Of a DNA stretch of 64,000 nucleotides, positions 63,173-64,000 are shown piece after piece. The first letter of the stretch is position 1, and each line of letters begins with the position of its first letter. The notes under the pieces were generated by a model. It saw only the letters and a program-made list of their open reading frames with translations, did no database searches and was not told the origin of the DNA. This stretch comes from Lepidostoma basale (lineage: Eukaryota; Arthropoda; Insecta; Trichoptera; Lepidostomatidae). Where the stretch lies: positions 1,288,501 through 1,352,500 of the forward strand of contig JAHDVF020001251.1 in NCBI GenBank assembly GCA_022606425.2, written 5' to 3'. The translations under genes were made by a program, and so were the position numbers.

Positions 63173-63371
63173 ATAAATTCGATTTGTTAAAAAAAAAAAA
63201 TTCTAATTCTGTTTATGTGTATTAATTGTATCATTATGGAATTCCACAGAGTTATATGTAAGAGTTATATGTATAATATCACTATGGAATCCCATAGTTT
63301 TAACGCCTTTACGTAGAAATTACCTTCTCATAAGGCCTCAAAGACCATCCTAAATATTTCTTTTGTATATC
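63173..63371 (+). repeat. PLE-type flank repeats
   Basis: attatggaattccacagagt and actatggaatcccatagttt in tandem about 55 bp apart. Confidence 0.55.
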
Positions 63372-63752
63372 TCTTTATGCATGGAACTTGCAAAATAATG
63401 AAGTGGAATCAATGCAGAAGAAATGAGATCTCTTAGATGCATTTGTGGAAAATCTGTGTATGATAGAGTGTCCAATGAAAATATAAGAAGTGAATGCGGT
63501 GCGAATGATAGTGTTATGAACAAAATAATGAAATGATCAGTGAGATGGTTTGGACACATGGAAAGAATGAATGAAGAAAGAATGGTATAAAAAGTATATT
63601 TTAACGATGTAAATGGAACTAGAAATAGAGCAAGACCGAGGAGATCGTGGGACGATCAATGTTGAGGAATCGAGAGAAATATCTCAGGAAAGAAAAGTGA
63701 GGCAGTTTATTATTTTTGCCTACCCCTTCGGAGAGACGGCGTGATGTTTAAT
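63372..63752 (+). mobile_element. LINE-A C-terminal fragment
   Basis: MRSLRCICGKSVYDRVSNEN, IRSECGANDSVMNKIMK, VRWFGHMERMNEERMV, GTRNRARPRRSWDDQ, then a deletion to VEESREISQE and the PFGETA end. Several stops. Confidence 0.87.
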
Positions 63753-64000
63753 TAATTTGTTATATCTCTTTAATGTACTTGTTATATTTTGTATTAATTT
63801 TTGTTTTTTTCTCATTTTCAGGTAAGCACTCGACACAACTACCAAATTATTCAATTATTGGCGTTATGTAAGTTTTTATTTATATAATTAATTTAGGAAG
63901 TTATCCAAGAAATTGTATTTTTGTGGAAGTTCGATAGTACTCGTATTATAAGTGTCTAGTGTCGCCTCATTTGTTTAGAATCAGTATAAATCGTTATCCC
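63753..64000. other. No recognised feature
   Basis: No motif or repeat copy recognised to the window edge. Confidence 0.4.

Overview
The window reads as gene-poor, repeat-saturated animal DNA, almost certainly from an insect or another arthropod. I recognised no host protein-coding gene and no functional tRNA or rRNA gene. Family names (LINE-A, SINE-B and so on) are my own labels for sequences that recur inside this window. I could not search databases, so clade names rest on recognised protein motifs only. The organism guess rests on mariner and hAT elements, Penelope-like repeats and non-LTR retrotransposon tails of insect character in an AT-rich background.

Main players: (1) LINE-A, a non-LTR retrotransposon present as more than 40 mostly 5'-truncated fragments on both strands. 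It ends in a conserved 3' end plus (TTAG)n, or (TTG)n in a subfamily. The only long copy, with linker and reverse transcriptase, is at 58733-60670 (-). (2) SINE-B, a roughly 445 bp non-coding retroposon sharing its last ~60 nt and TTAG tail with LINE-A. (3) LINE-C/C', with TTGAT or AATAAATGAAA tails. (4) RTE-like C-terminal fragments H1, H2, I, J, K and P. (5) CR1/L2-like LINE-L with (ATT)n tails, and a further LINE, N. (6) SINE-1, with a Gly-tRNA-like head, and SINE-2, also tRNA-like. (7) A mariner with both ends at 2838-4156, a gutted second mariner at 41050-42203, and two hAT-type shells at 27086-27996 and 45732-46925. (8) MITE-like inverted repeats. (9) A 56-bp satellite at 6566-7260.

The most interesting layer is a dispersed set of foldback and tandem repeats whose cores match the hammerhead ribozyme consensus: CUGANGA, stem II, GAAA, a very short or palindromic stem III, then a UH cleavage site. 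Good matches lie at 5996-6026 (+), 31873-31908 (-, in a tandem array of three), 39021-39056 (+), 57515-57550 (+) and 57743-57778 (-). Decayed relatives occur throughout. This architecture is known from Penelope-like retroelements and related hammerhead repeats. No Penelope reverse transcriptase was recognised here.

Layout: 0-15 kb holds LINE-C, PLE-type foldbacks with nested SINE-B and LINE-A, the mariner, a SINE cluster, the satellite, and facing H2 fragments. 15-30 kb holds LINE-A, H1, H2 and P fragments, the G repeats and the first hAT shell. 30-45 kb holds MITE-Q, the ribozyme array, nested LINE-A, LINE-L, the second mariner and SINE-1. 45-64 kb holds the second hAT shell, clustered SINE-B and LINE-A, PLE foldbacks, the long LINE-A inside (TA)n arrays, and closely packed truncated insertions. 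Several nestings are supported by target-site duplications (10-18 bp for LINE/SINE insertions, 8 bp for hAT, TA for mariner), so part of the order of events can be read directly.
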